64,000 bases of DNA from Bacteroidota bacterium (GTDB lineage: Bacteria; Bacteroidota; Ignavibacteria; OLB7), in contig JAFDZV010000011.1 in NCBI GenBank assembly GCA_018266795.1, positions 54,129 through 118,128 on the forward strand, given 5' to 3'. Positions 18,921-28,643 of this stretch are shown piece after piece (position 1 is the stretch's first letter; every line of letters begins with the position of its first letter). A program made the position numbers and the translations under genes. Under the pieces are notes generated by a model, which was not told the DNA's origin, ran no database searches, and saw only the letters and a list, made by a program, of their open reading frames with translations.

Positions 18921-19994
18921 ATGCCCAGCATAGATGCCGTCGGCACGGCCCTTCCGCCGTACACGCTCGCGCAGGACCGCGTCAAGGAATTCGCCCGCGC
19001 GATGTTCGGCGATGCGTTCCCCGATATCGACCGGCTCATCGCCGTCTACGACAACTCTGAAATCGAGTGCCGCCACTTCTGCATGCCGCTGGAGTGGTTT
19101 ACCCTCGAGCAGAGCTTCGAACACCGGAACGATCTCTATATCGAGAACGCAATCCAACTCTCCGCGCAGGCAACGGCCCGTTGCCTGGAGAACGCCGGGC
19201 TGCGCCACGAAGATATCGACTACATCCTCTTCGTCTCAACCACGGGCATCTCCACGCCGAGCATCGACGCGCACCTGATCGAGCGTCTTCCGTTCCGCCG
19301 AACCATCAAGCGCCTCCCCATCTGGGGGCTCGGCTGCGCAGGCGGCGCCGCATCGCTCTCCCGCGCAATGGAGATTGCACGCGCCGTTCCAACGGCCCGC
19401 ATATTGATCGTGGTAACGGAGCTCTGCGGACTCACGTTTCTCCGGAACGATCTCGGCAAGTCCGCATTGATTGCAAGTTCGCTCTTCGCCGACGGCTCCG
19501 CAGCCGTCCTGGTTACCGGCGACGGCGTTCCCTCCTCCCCATCCGCACCGCGCCTCGTCGCCTCCTACACGAACACGCTGAGGAATTCGCTCGAGGTCAT
19601 GGGCTGGGACATCGGGAACGAGGGGTTCAGAGTGATGATCTCGCGAGACATCCCGACGATCGTGCGCACCTTCATGCGCGAATCCATCCAGGCATTTCTC
19701 GCGGAGCAGGAACTCACCATGGAGTGCGTGGATCACTTCATCGCACATCCCGGAGGCGCCAAGGTGCTGGACGCCTATGCCGAATCGCTCGGGCTCGCGG
19801 AGAGCAGGCTGCGGCACACCCGCGCCATCCTTCGCCACTGCGGAAACATGTCCGCCGTCTCCGTCCTCTTCGTGCTGGAGCGATTCATGCGCGAGATCGC
19901 CGCCGCCCCGCCGGCTGAACCCCAGTACGGCCTGGCATGCGCACTCGGCCCGGGCTTCGCGTCGGAACAGGTGCTGCTTCAATGGACTCCGTGA
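18921..19994 (+). CDS. Type III polyketide synthase (chalcone/stilbene synthase family)
   Basis: 357 residues, homodimeric ketosynthase family that condenses an acyl-CoA starter with malonyl-CoA units to alkylpyrones or alkylresorcinols. The catalytic triad is visible: C139 in WGLGCAGGAAS, H276 in FIAHPGGAKVL and N309 in RHCGNMSAVS. The C-terminal GLACALGPGFASEQVLLQW is also typical. The start ATG at 18921 (MPSIDAVGTALPPY) is preferred. It overlaps the next, membrane protein gene by 13 bases, implying translational coupling; the membrane and nitroreductase genes probably act with it. The product cannot be predicted. Confidence 0.9.
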   Translation: MPSIDAVGTALPPYTLAQDRVKEFARAMFGDAFPDIDRLIAVYDNSEIECRHFCMPLEWFTLEQSFEHRNDLYIENAIQLSAQATARCLENAGLRHEDIDYILFVSTTGISTPSIDAHLIERLPFRRTIKRLPIWGLGCAGGAASLSRAMEIARAVPTARILIVVTELCGLTFLRNDLGKSALIASSLFADGSAAVLVTGDGVPSSPSAPRLVASYTNTLRNSLEVMGWDIGNEGFRVMISRDIPTIVRTFMRESIQAFLAEQELTMECVDHFIAHPGGAKVLDAYAESLGLAESRLRHTRAILRHCGNMSAVSVLFVLERFMREIAAAPPAEPQYGLACALGPGFASEQVLLQWTP

Positions 19995-20563
19995 TGGGCT
20001 GGCTTCCGGACATCGCTCTCGACGAAATGCTGGGCATCGCCTACGCGACGTTCCTCGCGAACTTCGTCTTCGGCCTGCTGGTGAAGATGCGGGCCATCCG
20101 AACCCGGCGCTTCCGCTTCGTTCATCATCTGCTTTACGCGCTGGTGATGGGAACGATTCTGACCGCGACGGCGCTGGCCGTTGTCCGCGCTTCATGGCCC
20201 ACAGCGCTGTGGCCCGGCATTATGGCGCTACTCCTCCTCGCGATGCCCGCATTCCGCGGCGCCGGCCGTGCGCATTCCATCTTTGCCACCCTCTGCCTGC
20301 TGCTGTACACGGGAATTGCGGTTCCGATCGTTCCCCTTGCACAGTTCGCCTCCACACTGATCCACGCGGCCCCGCCGGAGCCCGAGGCCGGCGGCACTTC
20401 CGGCAATGCACTGAAGGCGTGCCGCATCAGGCGCGCACGCCACTACGTGCTGGATGCAACAAACGATTCATGTCCGCCACTACGGATCACACCGCAATGG
20501 AACTACTTGACGCCATTCGCAACCGACGCACGACAAACTCGCGATTCCTGGACAGGCCCCTGA
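19982..20563 (+). CDS. Hydrophobic membrane protein downstream of type III PKS
   Basis: About 193 residues with four likely membrane segments in the first 130 (IAYATFLANFVFGLLV, HHLLYALVMGTILTATALAVV, ALWPGIMALLLLAMPAF, FATLCLLLYTGIAVPIVPL). The frame continues as a non-hydrophobic, charged tail and overlaps the nitroreductase start by about 70-94 bases, which is unusually long. The tail may therefore be spurious, or a frameshift may have lengthened it. Many type III PKS operons carry a membrane methyltransferase at this position, but no such motif is seen. Function unknown. Confidence 0.55.
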   Translation: MDSVMGWLPDIALDEMLGIAYATFLANFVFGLLVKMRAIRTRRFRFVHHLLYALVMGTILTATALAVVRASWPTALWPGIMALLLLAMPAFRGAGRAHSIFATLCLLLYTGIAVPIVPLAQFASTLIHAAPPEPEAGGTSGNALKACRIRRARHYVLDATNDSCPPLRITPQWNYLTPFATDARQTRDSWTGP

Positions 20564-21312
20564 GCGATGAGCACATCCGCGTGCTGATGGAGGCCGCGAG
20601 CTGTGCCCCCAGCCACTTCAACTCGCAGCCCTGGCGCTTCGTGCTGATACGCGACCGCGAGCGACGCAATCACCTTGGACGAATCGCCGGGCGCTCGATG
20701 GTGGAGGTGATGGGAAAGGGACAGTTCTGGCGCCGCTATCTGAAATACTTCCGCTTCTCTTCGGACGAAACCAGGAAGACAGGGGACGGGATTCACATCG
20801 ACAACATGCCTGCCCCGCTCCGCCCCTTCATTCGCTTCCTCTTCTCGGAGAAGGGAGGCGAGGTGATGAACAAACTCAGGGTCCCCCACATCCTCGCCAT
20901 CGATTCGCGAAAACTGATCACCACCTCCCCGCTGATCCTCGGCGTGATGCTGACGCGCGAGGAATACCGCAAGGGAGAACTCTCGGCGATGTATTCCATG
21001 CTTGCACTCGGCATGGCCATCGAGAACATCTGGCTCACCGCCACATCGCTCGGCATCGGTGTGCAGTTCATATCGCTCCCGATGGAGGCCGGGGGAAGCT
21101 ACTGGCAGGAGTGCGTGGAGATGATCGAAGCGCCGGAGGATTATGAAGTGATCGCACTCTTCCGGCTTGGCTACATCGACCCCAACGCAAAGCGCCCCAC
21201 GATCGACTGGTCCAGCACGCAGCGCCGCAACATCCAGGACTACTGCTTCGACGAACGCTTCGGCAACGGATGGCAGCCGGCCGGCTCCGCTTCACAGACG
21301 GCGGAGCCCTGA
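20470..21312 (+). CDS. Nitroreductase-family FMN oxidoreductase
   Basis: About 280 residues (272 from an alternative ATG at 20494, which begins with the family-typical [14 protein letters not shown]). Flavin-binding pattern at the start (R-R-x-x-x-x-F-x-x-R-P and [17 protein letters not shown]) and later [29 protein letters not shown]. Predicted to reduce nitro, quinone or unsaturated substrates with NAD(P)H. Together with the PKS it may tailor the polyketide. A central insertion (about 75-130, [17 protein letters not shown]...) is longer than in small nitroreductases. Confidence 0.85.
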   Translation: MSATTDHTAMELLDAIRNRRTTNSRFLDRPLSDEHIRVLMEAASCAPSHFNSQPWRFVLIRDRERRNHLGRIAGRSMVEVMGKGQFWRRYLKYFRFSSDETRKTGDGIHIDNMPAPLRPFIRFLFSEKGGEVMNKLRVPHILAIDSRKLITTSPLILGVMLTREEYRKGELSAMYSMLALGMAIENIWLTATSLGIGVQFISLPMEAGGSYWQECVEMIEAPEDYEVIALFRLGYIDPNAKRPTIDWSSTQRRNIQDYCFDERFGNGWQPAGSASQTAEP

Positions 21313-21431
21313 GCACGCCGGGAATATTCGGCGTGACGAACGGCATATCATTCTGCCGAGCGGATCAACGCGATGCACTCCCCGGCGCGGATCGACCATT
21401 GATAACAGCCCCCTTGAAGGAAGAGAACACG

Positions 21432-21977
21432 ATGAAGATTGCAGCCCACGTCCCGGCACTGCTGGCACTGATTCTGATAACCGCGTGTGGAGCGCAGAGC
21501 TCCGGCCGAAGCGCCGCCGATGAACGGCCGCAGGACCTCCCCGCCGCGAACGCGAACGCATCGGCCCCGGCATCGGACACCGTGCAGAAGATTGTGAAGA
21601 CCGATGAGGAGTGGCAGAAGGTGCTGACGCCGGAGCAGTTCGAGGTGATGCGCAAGAAAGGGACGGAACGTCCGTTCACCGGAGCATACTGGAACAATCA
21701 CGATGCGGGCACCTACGTCTGCGCCGCGTGCGGACTGGAGCTGTTCTCCTCCGATGCCAAGTTCGACTCCGGCACCGGCTGGCCGAGCTTCTTCCAGCCG
21801 ATAAGCGAAACCCATGTCATTCGCCAGCCCGATCACAGCTTCGGCATGGACCGCAACGAGTTGCTCTGCGCGCGATGCGGCGGGCACCTTGGCCATGTGT
21901 TCGACGACGGCCCGAAGCCTACCGGGCTCAGATACTGCATCAACTCCGCATCGTTGCAGTTCAGGAAGAAGACCTGA
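21432..21977 (+). CDS. msrB: Lipoprotein peptide-methionine (R)-S-oxide reductase
   Basis: 181 residues. N-terminal lipoprotein signal (LALILITAC, cysteine at residue 19) followed by a low-complexity linker, then a complete MsrB domain. It has two zinc CxxC pairs ([25 protein letters not shown]), [11 protein letters not shown] and the catalytic-cysteine segment [11 protein letters not shown]. It repairs oxidised methionine in envelope proteins. The ATG at 21432 is selected by the signal peptide. A GC-rich hairpin follows the stop. No MsrA is fused or adjacent. Confidence 0.93.
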   Translation: MKIAAHVPALLALILITACGAQSSGRSAADERPQDLPAANANASAPASDTVQKIVKTDEEWQKVLTPEQFEVMRKKGTERPFTGAYWNNHDAGTYVCAACGLELFSSDAKFDSGTGWPSFFQPISETHVIRQPDHSFGMDRNELLCARCGGHLGHVFDDGPKPTGLRYCINSASLQFRKKT

Positions 21978-21987
21978 GCCCGCGCTC

Positions 21988-22026
21988 GACCCGCCGGTTG
22001 ACTGCCTTCCGGCGGGTCCGCTGTTT
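21988..22026 (+). terminator. Hairpin after msrB
   Basis: Stem GACCCGCCGG / CCGGCGGGTC with an 11-base loop 11 bases after the msrB stop, then CGCTGTTT. The weak T-tract makes its efficiency uncertain. Confidence 0.6.
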
Positions 22027-22474
22027 GCAGAACGATAGTTGGCTGCGTTCCCACGGATAGCCTGGAACGCACGGCCAATGGCGGCACGGCAACACCACCC
22101 TTCACCCGCAGCACGCCGTATTTGTAGCAGCCGTTCCCGCGACCTGTGTTCTCAGCTCCGCCGTGAGTGCGGTCTCTCTCTGTCGCGGTGAAGCAGAGGC
22201 CGCTCCCTGCGGCGAGCCTGCGATCACGGCGCGTTGCATGTGCTACAGATAGAACGCGCTGAACCAACTACGCCGATGCGCACCACGGTGCCACCGAGAT
22301 TGGTCCGATGCCCGATCATTCATCCCTCTCCGCAGCGCGCAGCCGCAGACGGTGCCGATGACCACCACGGAACGCAGGCCGTTCTGTCTGCAGCAGCCAT
22401 TCCCGGTCCTCTCATCGTAGTCCCACCAGGTGTGTGGTGGCGTAGCTACAGATAGTCCAGACGCACGGCCAATT
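22027..22474. repeat. Gene-free repeat-rich region, includes R2 copy 22193-22260
   Basis: No credible gene. Bases 22193-22260 carry an imperfect dispersed repeat (R2: GAGGCCGCTCCCTGC ... GCTACAGATAG) also found at 54616-54685 and, inverted, at 32282-32354. Another GCTACAGATAG occurs near 22443. Imperfect hairpins are common; no T-rich terminator or promoter is clear. Confidence 0.6.
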
Positions 22475-22963
22475 CTAGTACGTGAACAGATTCCGTGGAT
22501 GCTCCTCCGCCTTCTCCATGGAAATGATATGCACCACCGGCACGCCCGCCTCCACAACAGCATCGGCAACCCAGAAGCGATGGCAATGCGCGGGATCGGC
22601 CTCGGCGCACATCAGCGCAATCCTCCGCTCCCCGGCCAGCGCAAGCACATGCTCCAGCCCTCGCCTGAACGGCGGGGTCTGCATATAGCCGGCGAAGCCG
22701 CGCGATCGCTCGCTACAGGACTTCGCCCGCTCCACTACTTCCTGCGGGGGCCGCACCCCTCCAAGGTCATCGCAATGCTCGTAGGCGATGCCCGCCTCCG
22801 GCATTGCCCGCATCATATCCTCCCGATTGAACTGCGGGTTGTAGCGTGAGTAGGGGATCTTCCTGATATCCACGAGAAGCTCGATGCCGTAGTGCCGCAA
22901 CAGCTTTATGAGCTCGCCCCGTGTGCGCGTGGAATGGCCGATGGTATGGATTGGGGTGTTCAT
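22475..22963 (-). CDS. DUF488 family protein
   Basis: 162 residues; starts with the family's IHTIGHSTRTRGELIKLL, then VDIRKIPYSRYNPQF and the cysteine-histidine motif ALMCAEADPAHCHRFWVAD. DUF488 proteins have no firmly proven function; the conserved Cys and His residues suggest a metal-binding or catalytic site. The start at 22963 (MNTPIHTIGHS) matches the family; the upstream extension is repeat-like DNA. Confidence 0.85.
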   Translation of the reverse strand: MNTPIHTIGHSTRTRGELIKLLRHYGIELLVDIRKIPYSRYNPQFNREDMMRAMPEAGIAYEHCDDLGGVRPPQEVVERAKSCSERSRGFAGYMQTPPFRRGLEHVLALAGERRIALMCAEADPAHCHRFWVADAVVEAGVPVVHIISMEKAEEHPRNLFTY

Positions 22964-23043
22964 AGTGTCCGGCAATTTACAAGGAGGAATCGGTTGGTAC
23001 GCTCGGCACGATGCGATTGCATCGGCCTCGCCCCGGTGGGTTG

Positions 23044-23336
23044 TCATTGGTCAGTTGTCAGTTGTCGGGAAGCCTTTAGTTGTTGGTTGAAGCGGATGGA
23101 ATACAGATCCAGCCGAACAAGCGCGGAAGGATCGCTGAACCATGCCAGCCACGTGAGGCAAGCCCGCACGCGTCCCCACGGATTCGCTGCGCGAAGCCTC
23201 GCGAAGACCATGGGCCGATCATTGCAGAGGGACGCCCGATGCGCCGAGGTTGATGTGCTCACGATGAACCAATGGAATCCGGCGCCGGTAATTCCACGAC
23301 CACCAACCACTGACTACTGACCACCAACCACTGACT
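23044..23336. repeat. Second inverted-repeat-flanked GTCAGT-type element
   Basis: The left end reads TTGGTCAGTTGTCAGTTGTC; the right end (23296-23336) has ACCAACCACTGACTACTGAC and a following ACCAACCACTGACT, i.e. the reverse complement of the left motif. It resembles 11297-11518 in arrangement but not in interior sequence. No gene. Confidence 0.7.
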
Positions 23337-23463
23337 CCCCGCTAACATCTCGTATCTGCAATCCGCATCGCTCCATCCTATCTTCTTCGAGCGCTGCGCG
23401 TTCTCGCCAACGGGTTCGTATCTTCGGCGCAATCGCATTCCGAATCACAACAGAGCACGGACA

Positions 23464-26184
23464 ATGGCCGAACTCCCGAAAGCATACAATCCTGCAGAAG
23501 CCCAGGCGCGCTGGTATCCCTACTGGTATCAACATCATCTGTACGATGCCGAAGTCAACACGGAGCGCCCGGCATTCACGGTCGTGATTCCGCCCCCCAA
23601 CATCACCGGGATGCTCACGCTTGGCCATGTTCTGAACAATACGCTGCAGGATATCTACGTGCGCTGGCATCGCATGCGGGGGTACGAGGCCTGCTGGATT
23701 CCCGGCACCGATCACGCCGGCATCGCAACGCAGTCGCGCGTGGTGGGAGCGCTGGCGAACGACGGCATCAACTTCCGCGACCTTGGGCGGGAGAAGTTCG
23801 TTGAGCGCGTGTGGGAGTGGCGGACCGAATACGGCGGCATCATTCTCGAACAGCTGCGGGCACTCGGCGTCTCGGTGGACTGGAGGCGCGAGCGATTCAC
23901 ACTCGATGAAGGCCTCTCCACTGCCGTGAAGGAAGTGTTCGTGCGCCTGTACGATCGCGGCCTGATCTATCGCGGCAAACGAATCGTCAACTGGTCACCC
24001 AAGGCGCAGACAACGCTGAGCGATGAGGAGGTGCACCACCGCGAGGTGACCGACCGGATGTACACGCTCCGCTACCATCTGGAGGACGGGAGCGGAACGC
24101 TTCTCGTCTCCACGGCGCGGCCGGAGACGGTGTTCGGCGATGTTGCCGTTGCCGTGAACCCGAACGACGAGCGCTACCGGGCGCTGCTCGGCATGAAGGT
24201 GCGCGTGCCGCTGGCGGGCCACCTTGTGACGATCATCGCGGACGAGTATGCGGATCCGGAGTTCGGCACCGGCGCGGTGAAGATCACGCCGGCTCACGAT
24301 CCGAACGACTACGAGGTCGGCATGCGGCACAACCTGCCGATGCCGAACACGATCAATCCGGACGCGACGATGAATCAACTGGCCGGGCCGCTCGCGGGGA
24401 TGGATCGCTTCGATGCGCGCAAGGCGGCCGTGGAGATGCTGCGCGCGGCGGACCTGATCGAACGCGACGAGGAATATCGCCACTCGGTCGGCTTTTCCGA
24501 ACGCGGCGGCGAACAGATCGAGCCCTATCTCTCCGATCAGTGGTATGTGAAGATGAAGCCGCTGGCGGAGCCTGCGCTGGCCGCCGTGATGGACGGGCAC
24601 ATTCGTTTCTATCCGGAACACTGGCTGAAGACGTACGAGCACTGGATGGCGAACATCCGCGACTGGCCGATCTCGCGCCAGCTCTGGTGGGGCCATCGCA
24701 TCCCGGTCTACTATGCGGAGGACGGCCGCTCCACCGCGGCCCGCAGCGAGGCCGAGGCCCGCGAGCGGCTTGGGCTGGACGCGGCTGCGCCGATCCGGCA
24801 GGACGAGGATGTGCTGGACACCTGGTTCTCCAGCTGGCTCTGGCCCTTCTCCGTGCACGGCTGGGGAAGCGACGCGAAGAACGACAGGGATCTCGGATAC
24901 TTCTATCCCACCGATCTTCTGGTGACCGCCCCGGACATCATCTTCTTCTGGGTGGCCCGCATGATCATGGCCGGCATGGAATTCATGAAGGGGGAGCCCA
25001 AGGCGGACGGAACGCCGCGACGGACCGTTGAGGATCTGATTCCGTTTCGCGACGTCTACTTCACCTCGCTGCTCCGCGATGCGAAGGGGCGCAAGCTCTC
25101 CAAGTCGCTCGGCAACTCGCCGAATCCGCTGGATGTGATCCGGGAGTACGGCGCGGACGCCCTCCGCTTCACCATCGTCTACCTTGCTCCCACCGGTCTC
25201 GACGTTCGCTTCGACACGGAGATGTGCGAGGTGGGACGCAACTTCGCCAACAAGATCTGGAACGCCGGCCGCTTCCTGATGATGAAGCGCGACGAGGCCG
25301 GTGGCGGCGCGGAGCATGCGGCCACGGTCGATGAGCTGGCGCCGGTTTCGGAATCCGACCGGTGGATACTCTCCCGCTTCCACTCCACGCTCGCGCTGGT
25401 GGAGAATGCATTGAACGGCTACCGGATCAACGAGTACACGAAGATCCTGTACGACTTCGTATGGCGCGACTTCTGCGACTGGTATGTGGAACAGATGAAG
25501 GCGGAGATCGCGTCGAGCACGGAAGCGAACGAGACCTTGGGAATGATCCGCTTCGCGATGGGCCTGTTCGATCAGATCCTGCGCATGGTTCATCCGGTAA
25601 TGCCGTTCGTGACCGAGGAGATCTGGCAGAACCTTGCATCGCGGAAGGATGGTGATTCGGTATCGGTTGCGTCCTTCCCGGCGCGCGATGCATCCAGGAC
25701 GATCGAACGCATCGAGCAGGAGTTCGCGTTGATGCAGGAGTGCGTGGAGGCAATCAGGCGCATGCGCAGCGAAGCCAGCGTCCCTCCATCGCGCGGCGTT
25801 GTAGTGACGATGAACGCGGTGGACGGCCCTGCTCTCGACACGCTGAAGCGAAGCGCCGATCTGCTCCGCCGCCTGGCGCGCATCGAGACGCTGGCGATCG
25901 CGGCCGATGCCGCCAAGCCGGGACTATCGGCAACGGAGGTTGTTCGCGGCGTGGAAGTGCACGTGCATCTGGAGGGGCTGATCGATGTGGAGAAGGAGCG
26001 TGCGAAAACCGAGAAGGAGATCGCGCGCCTGGAAGCACAGGTGAAGGCCACGCAGGCCAAGCTTTCCAACGAGAAGTTCGTTGCCAATGCACCCGCGGAG
26101 GTGGTGGAAAGCGAACGGACGAAGCTCCAGAGCTACACCGAGACGATCGACAAGCTGCGCGACACGCTTGCCTCGTATGCGTAG
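23464..26184 (+). CDS. valS: Valyl-tRNA synthetase
   Basis: 906-residue class I aminoacyl-tRNA synthetase charging tRNA-Val. The HIGH-like motif appears as PPNITGMLTLGHVL (about residue 40-53) and KMSKS as GRKLSKSLGN (about residue 543). The editing (CP1) domain is complete (STARPETVFGDVAVAV, TGAVKITPAHDPNDYEV), followed by an anticodon-binding domain and the C-terminal coiled-coil arm (about 840-906: EKERAKTEKEIARLEAQVKAT). Full length. No T-box or other leader element was found upstream. Confidence 0.98.
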   Translation: MAELPKAYNPAEAQARWYPYWYQHHLYDAEVNTERPAFTVVIPPPNITGMLTLGHVLNNTLQDIYVRWHRMRGYEACWIPGTDHAGIATQSRVVGALANDGINFRDLGREKFVERVWEWRTEYGGIILEQLRALGVSVDWRRERFTLDEGLSTAVKEVFVRLYDRGLIYRGKRIVNWSPKAQTTLSDEEVHHREVTDRMYTLRYHLEDGSGTLLVSTARPETVFGDVAVAVNPNDERYRALLGMKVRVPLAGHLVTIIADEYADPEFGTGAVKITPAHDPNDYEVGMRHNLPMPNTINPDATMNQLAGPLAGMDRFDARKAAVEMLRAADLIERDEEYRHSVGFSERGGEQIEPYLSDQWYVKMKPLAEPALAAVMDGHIRFYPEHWLKTYEHWMANIRDWPISRQLWWGHRIPVYYAEDGRSTAARSEAEARERLGLDAAAPIRQDEDVLDTWFSSWLWPFSVHGWGSDAKNDRDLGYFYPTDLLVTAPDIIFFWVARMIMAGMEFMKGEPKADGTPRRTVEDLIPFRDVYFTSLLRDAKGRKLSKSLGNSPNPLDVIREYGADALRFTIVYLAPTGLDVRFDTEMCEVGRNFANKIWNAGRFLMMKRDEAGGGAEHAATVDELAPVSESDRWILSRFHSTLALVENALNGYRINEYTKILYDFVWRDFCDWYVEQMKAEIASSTEANETLGMIRFAMGLFDQILRMVHPVMPFVTEEIWQNLASRKDGDSVSVASFPARDASRTIERIEQEFALMQECVEAIRRMRSEASVPPSRGVVVTMNAVDGPALDTLKRSADLLRRLARIETLAIAADAAKPGLSATEVVRGVEVHVHLEGLIDVEKERAKTEKEIARLEAQVKATQAKLSNEKFVANAPAEVVESERTKLQSYTETIDKLRDTLASYA

Positions 26185-26343
26185 CCATTGCGGTTGATCG
26201 GAAGGATGTGCATCGGGCCGGACGCTCCATGCACATCCGGAGGCCCCGATGCCGGGCCGGCGGCGGGGTCCGCACATCCTGCGCGCCTCGCGGCTCCAGG
26301 GCCTCGCTTCCGGCAGCCATCAACCAACCAATTCGGAACGAGT

Positions 26344-26862
26344 ATGAGAATACTTGTCATGGGGGCCTCCGGATCGGGCACGACAACCCTGGGGCGTGCG
26401 CTGAGTGAAGAGTTGGGAACTGCATTCTTTGACACCGACGACTATTTCTGGCTCCCCACCTCTCCCCCGTTTCAGCAGCGGCGCCAGGTGCACGAGCGGC
26501 ATGCGCTTCTCCTCGGCGATCTGGACCAGGTGCCGGCAGCAGTAGTTTCCGGCTCGGTAGTGGGCTGGGGGAGTGCGATCGAGGACTCCTTCACGCTCAT
26601 CGTCTTTCTCACACTCGCGCCCGGGATTCGCGTTCAGCGGCTGCGGGAACGGGAGATGGCGCGGTTCGGCTACGTGGACGAGGCATTCATCGAGTGGGCG
26701 GCGCAGTACGACGAGGGCCGCCTGGAGGGACGAAGCCGTTCGCGCCACGAGGCATGGCTCGCCGAACGGCAGGCGCCGATCCTCCGCATCGACGGCGACC
26801 TCACCGTCCGCGACCGGCTGGAGCGCGTGCTCGAAGCATTGTGCCGAACGCCGAAGGACTGA
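26344..26862 (+). CDS. Small P-loop NTPase / adenylate-kinase-like protein
   Basis: 172 residues. Walker A is MGASGSGTTTLGRAL, with the unusual T in place of the canonical K before T/S, as in a known subgroup of shikimate/adenylate-kinase-like proteins. DTDDYFW (acidic substrate-site pair) follows. Predicted cytoplasmic kinase of unknown substrate. Starts 159 bases after valS stop; possibly co-transcribed. The first ATG giving a P-loop at the N-terminus is at 26344; longer in-frame extension upstream is non-homologous. Confidence 0.75.
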   Translation: MRILVMGASGSGTTTLGRALSEELGTAFFDTDDYFWLPTSPPFQQRRQVHERHALLLGDLDQVPAAVVSGSVVGWGSAIEDSFTLIVFLTLAPGIRVQRLREREMARFGYVDEAFIEWAAQYDEGRLEGRSRSRHEAWLAERQAPILRIDGDLTVRDRLERVLEALCRTPKD

Positions 26863-27100
26863 GATGCGCGGCGTACATTCCGGCACCATCCCGATAGGTA
26901 CACAGACCACTTGCAGTGCCACTCCCGTCGCAGTGCCACTCCCGTCCACGCCGGATACCCGCAATGGGTACTTGTCGCGATGTGGTCAACTCCCGCTTGC
27001 CCCCCCAACCTTTACCGTATGTTGCGCCGTTAACTATGCCACACATGTCTGTTCGCGGCACCTCCCGCCGCCTCTTGTTCACGTGATCGGAGGATCTGTT

Positions 27101-27364
27101 ATGAGGCGATCACCAGCATTCGCCGCAGGTTTGCTTCTTGCTCTCGTGTCCGTCCAGGCACACGCACAAACCGCCATGCCGGCATCATCGAAGGCAACTC
27201 GGATTGAGTACACCGCGCCGTATGCGGCGATGAGTATTACCACCAGGACCGTGTTGACTGACGGCCAGTTGCATACACCAACGTCCTGGCTCGATAAATT
27301 TTCTGTCACCATCACCGCGGTTCTTGCCACTGGATGTGCGAATGCGGTATACTGCCGTTTGTAG
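27101..27364 (+). pseudogene. Truncated paralogue of the exported protein at 49267-49887
   Basis: 87 residues. The first 55-60 closely match the protein at 49267-49887: a shared signal peptide MRRSPAFAA-LLLALVS followed by AQTA-P-SKATRIEYTA-YAA, then TVLTDGQ. The rest (LHTPTSWLDKF...) is unrelated and soon stops. The upstream DNA (about 27010-27100) is also nearly the same as that before 49887, including the GGAGGA ribosome binding site. This is a duplicate cut short by recombination or deletion; it may still be translated, but probably without function. Confidence 0.7.
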
Positions 27365-27449
27365 AACGCTCGCGGCCCCTGAGCACACCGCTTCGCGGAC
27401 GGTATCGTCTGCGCAGCGGTCTCTCCCAGTGAACATCCGATTCGAAACG

Positions 27450-28466
27450 ATGATGACACGTTCCATACGCATTTGGCTCCTGTGCACGGCGGCGCTTCTT
27501 CCCCTTGCAGGGCCCGCGGCGTTGCATGCGCAGGATGCAGCAACGGAAGATTCGTTGAACTGGGTCAAGGTGGACACGATCACACCTTCGGCAGGGAGTG
27601 CGTTCACGGTGGAGAAGGCCGCCGGCGTGGACCGCCGCTACGTTCCGTTGATCAAGCGCCTGGAGCATGACGGATGGCCGGCGGATTGGGTTGCAGCGCA
27701 CTTCGCGGACAAGCGCACGGTGTTCATTCCGAAGATGACCATCGTGAAGCCGAGGACGAAGACGGTGTCGGACAAGTCCGCCTACCTCTGGGTGAACACG
27801 TCGGAATCCGCGGAGGCCTGCAAGGCGTTCATGGCCAAGTACGACAAGATTCTCAGCGACGCGCAGGCCCGCTACGGTGTGGATCGCGAGACGATCACGG
27901 CGCTGCTGCGATGTGAGACGCGCCACGGCACAGTCACCGGCAACTATCACGTCTTCAGCGTGTACGCATCGATGGCGCTGATGGATCATCCAACATTTCT
28001 GAAGCAGAGCATCGGACGCGCGAAGGAGACACTGAAGGACCGCAAGGCGAGCGACAGTGAGATCCGGACGGAGGTGGAATGGATTCGCGGGCGCGCCACC
28101 AGCCGTTCCCGATGGGCCTACCGGGAGCTCGAGAATCTGCTGAAGATCGATCGCCAGGGGCTTACCGACGCGCTCGGCATCTACGGCTCGTGGGCTGGTG
28201 CATTCGGCTGGGCACAGTTCCTTCCCTCCTCCTACCTGCTTCGTGCGGTGGACGGTGATGGTGACCGGAAGATCGATCTCTTCAATCCATCCGACGCGAT
28301 TCATTCGGTGGCGAACTATCTGAGCAAGGCAGGCTACAAGATCGGCGACGATGCGAGCCGCCGCCGCGCAATCCACAACTACAACAACTCCACGGCGTAC
28401 GTGGAGTCGATCATGGGACTTGCCGCGCGGGTGAAGGCGTCGATGCCGGAGACGGCCGCACAGTAG
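27450..28466 (+). CDS. Lytic murein transglycosylase, MltB family
   Basis: About 338 residues with a signal peptide (IWLLCTAALLPLAG, cleavage near LHAQ). Cuts peptidoglycan glycan strands to give 1,6-anhydro ends. The catalytic glutamate is in LLRCETRHGTVTGNY, and the family signature GAFGWAQFLPSSY plus VDGDGDRKIDLFNPSDAIHSVANYL is clear. No lipobox, so periplasmic rather than lipid-anchored as in E. coli MltB. The start at 27450 has a second ATG in frame three bases later; longer upstream frames overlap the truncated paralogue. Confidence 0.88.
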   Translation: MMTRSIRIWLLCTAALLPLAGPAALHAQDAATEDSLNWVKVDTITPSAGSAFTVEKAAGVDRRYVPLIKRLEHDGWPADWVAAHFADKRTVFIPKMTIVKPRTKTVSDKSAYLWVNTSESAEACKAFMAKYDKILSDAQARYGVDRETITALLRCETRHGTVTGNYHVFSVYASMALMDHPTFLKQSIGRAKETLKDRKASDSEIRTEVEWIRGRATSRSRWAYRELENLLKIDRQGLTDALGIYGSWAGAFGWAQFLPSSYLLRAVDGDGDRKIDLFNPSDAIHSVANYLSKAGYKIGDDASRRRAIHNYNNSTAYVESIMGLAARVKASMPETAAQ

Positions 28467-28643
28467 GAGCGTGGCGGGAGCTCTCTCTCCGCGGCTCTCG
28501 CCGGCGTGCTGCAGCGCATTCACCCGGCCCCGTGAGTTGCAACGTTCCGGCGCTCTCCTCCTCGAGAAGCCTGCCGCTCCGTGCACGCCGGCTTCCAATC
28601 ACATCACTTCGTTGAACGGGGCACTCCCCTCACACCATCGTAC

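Noticed and set aside
23337-23463. Possible T-box or leader regulating valS
   Set aside because: No specifier-loop or T-box motif can be seen in this short spacer.
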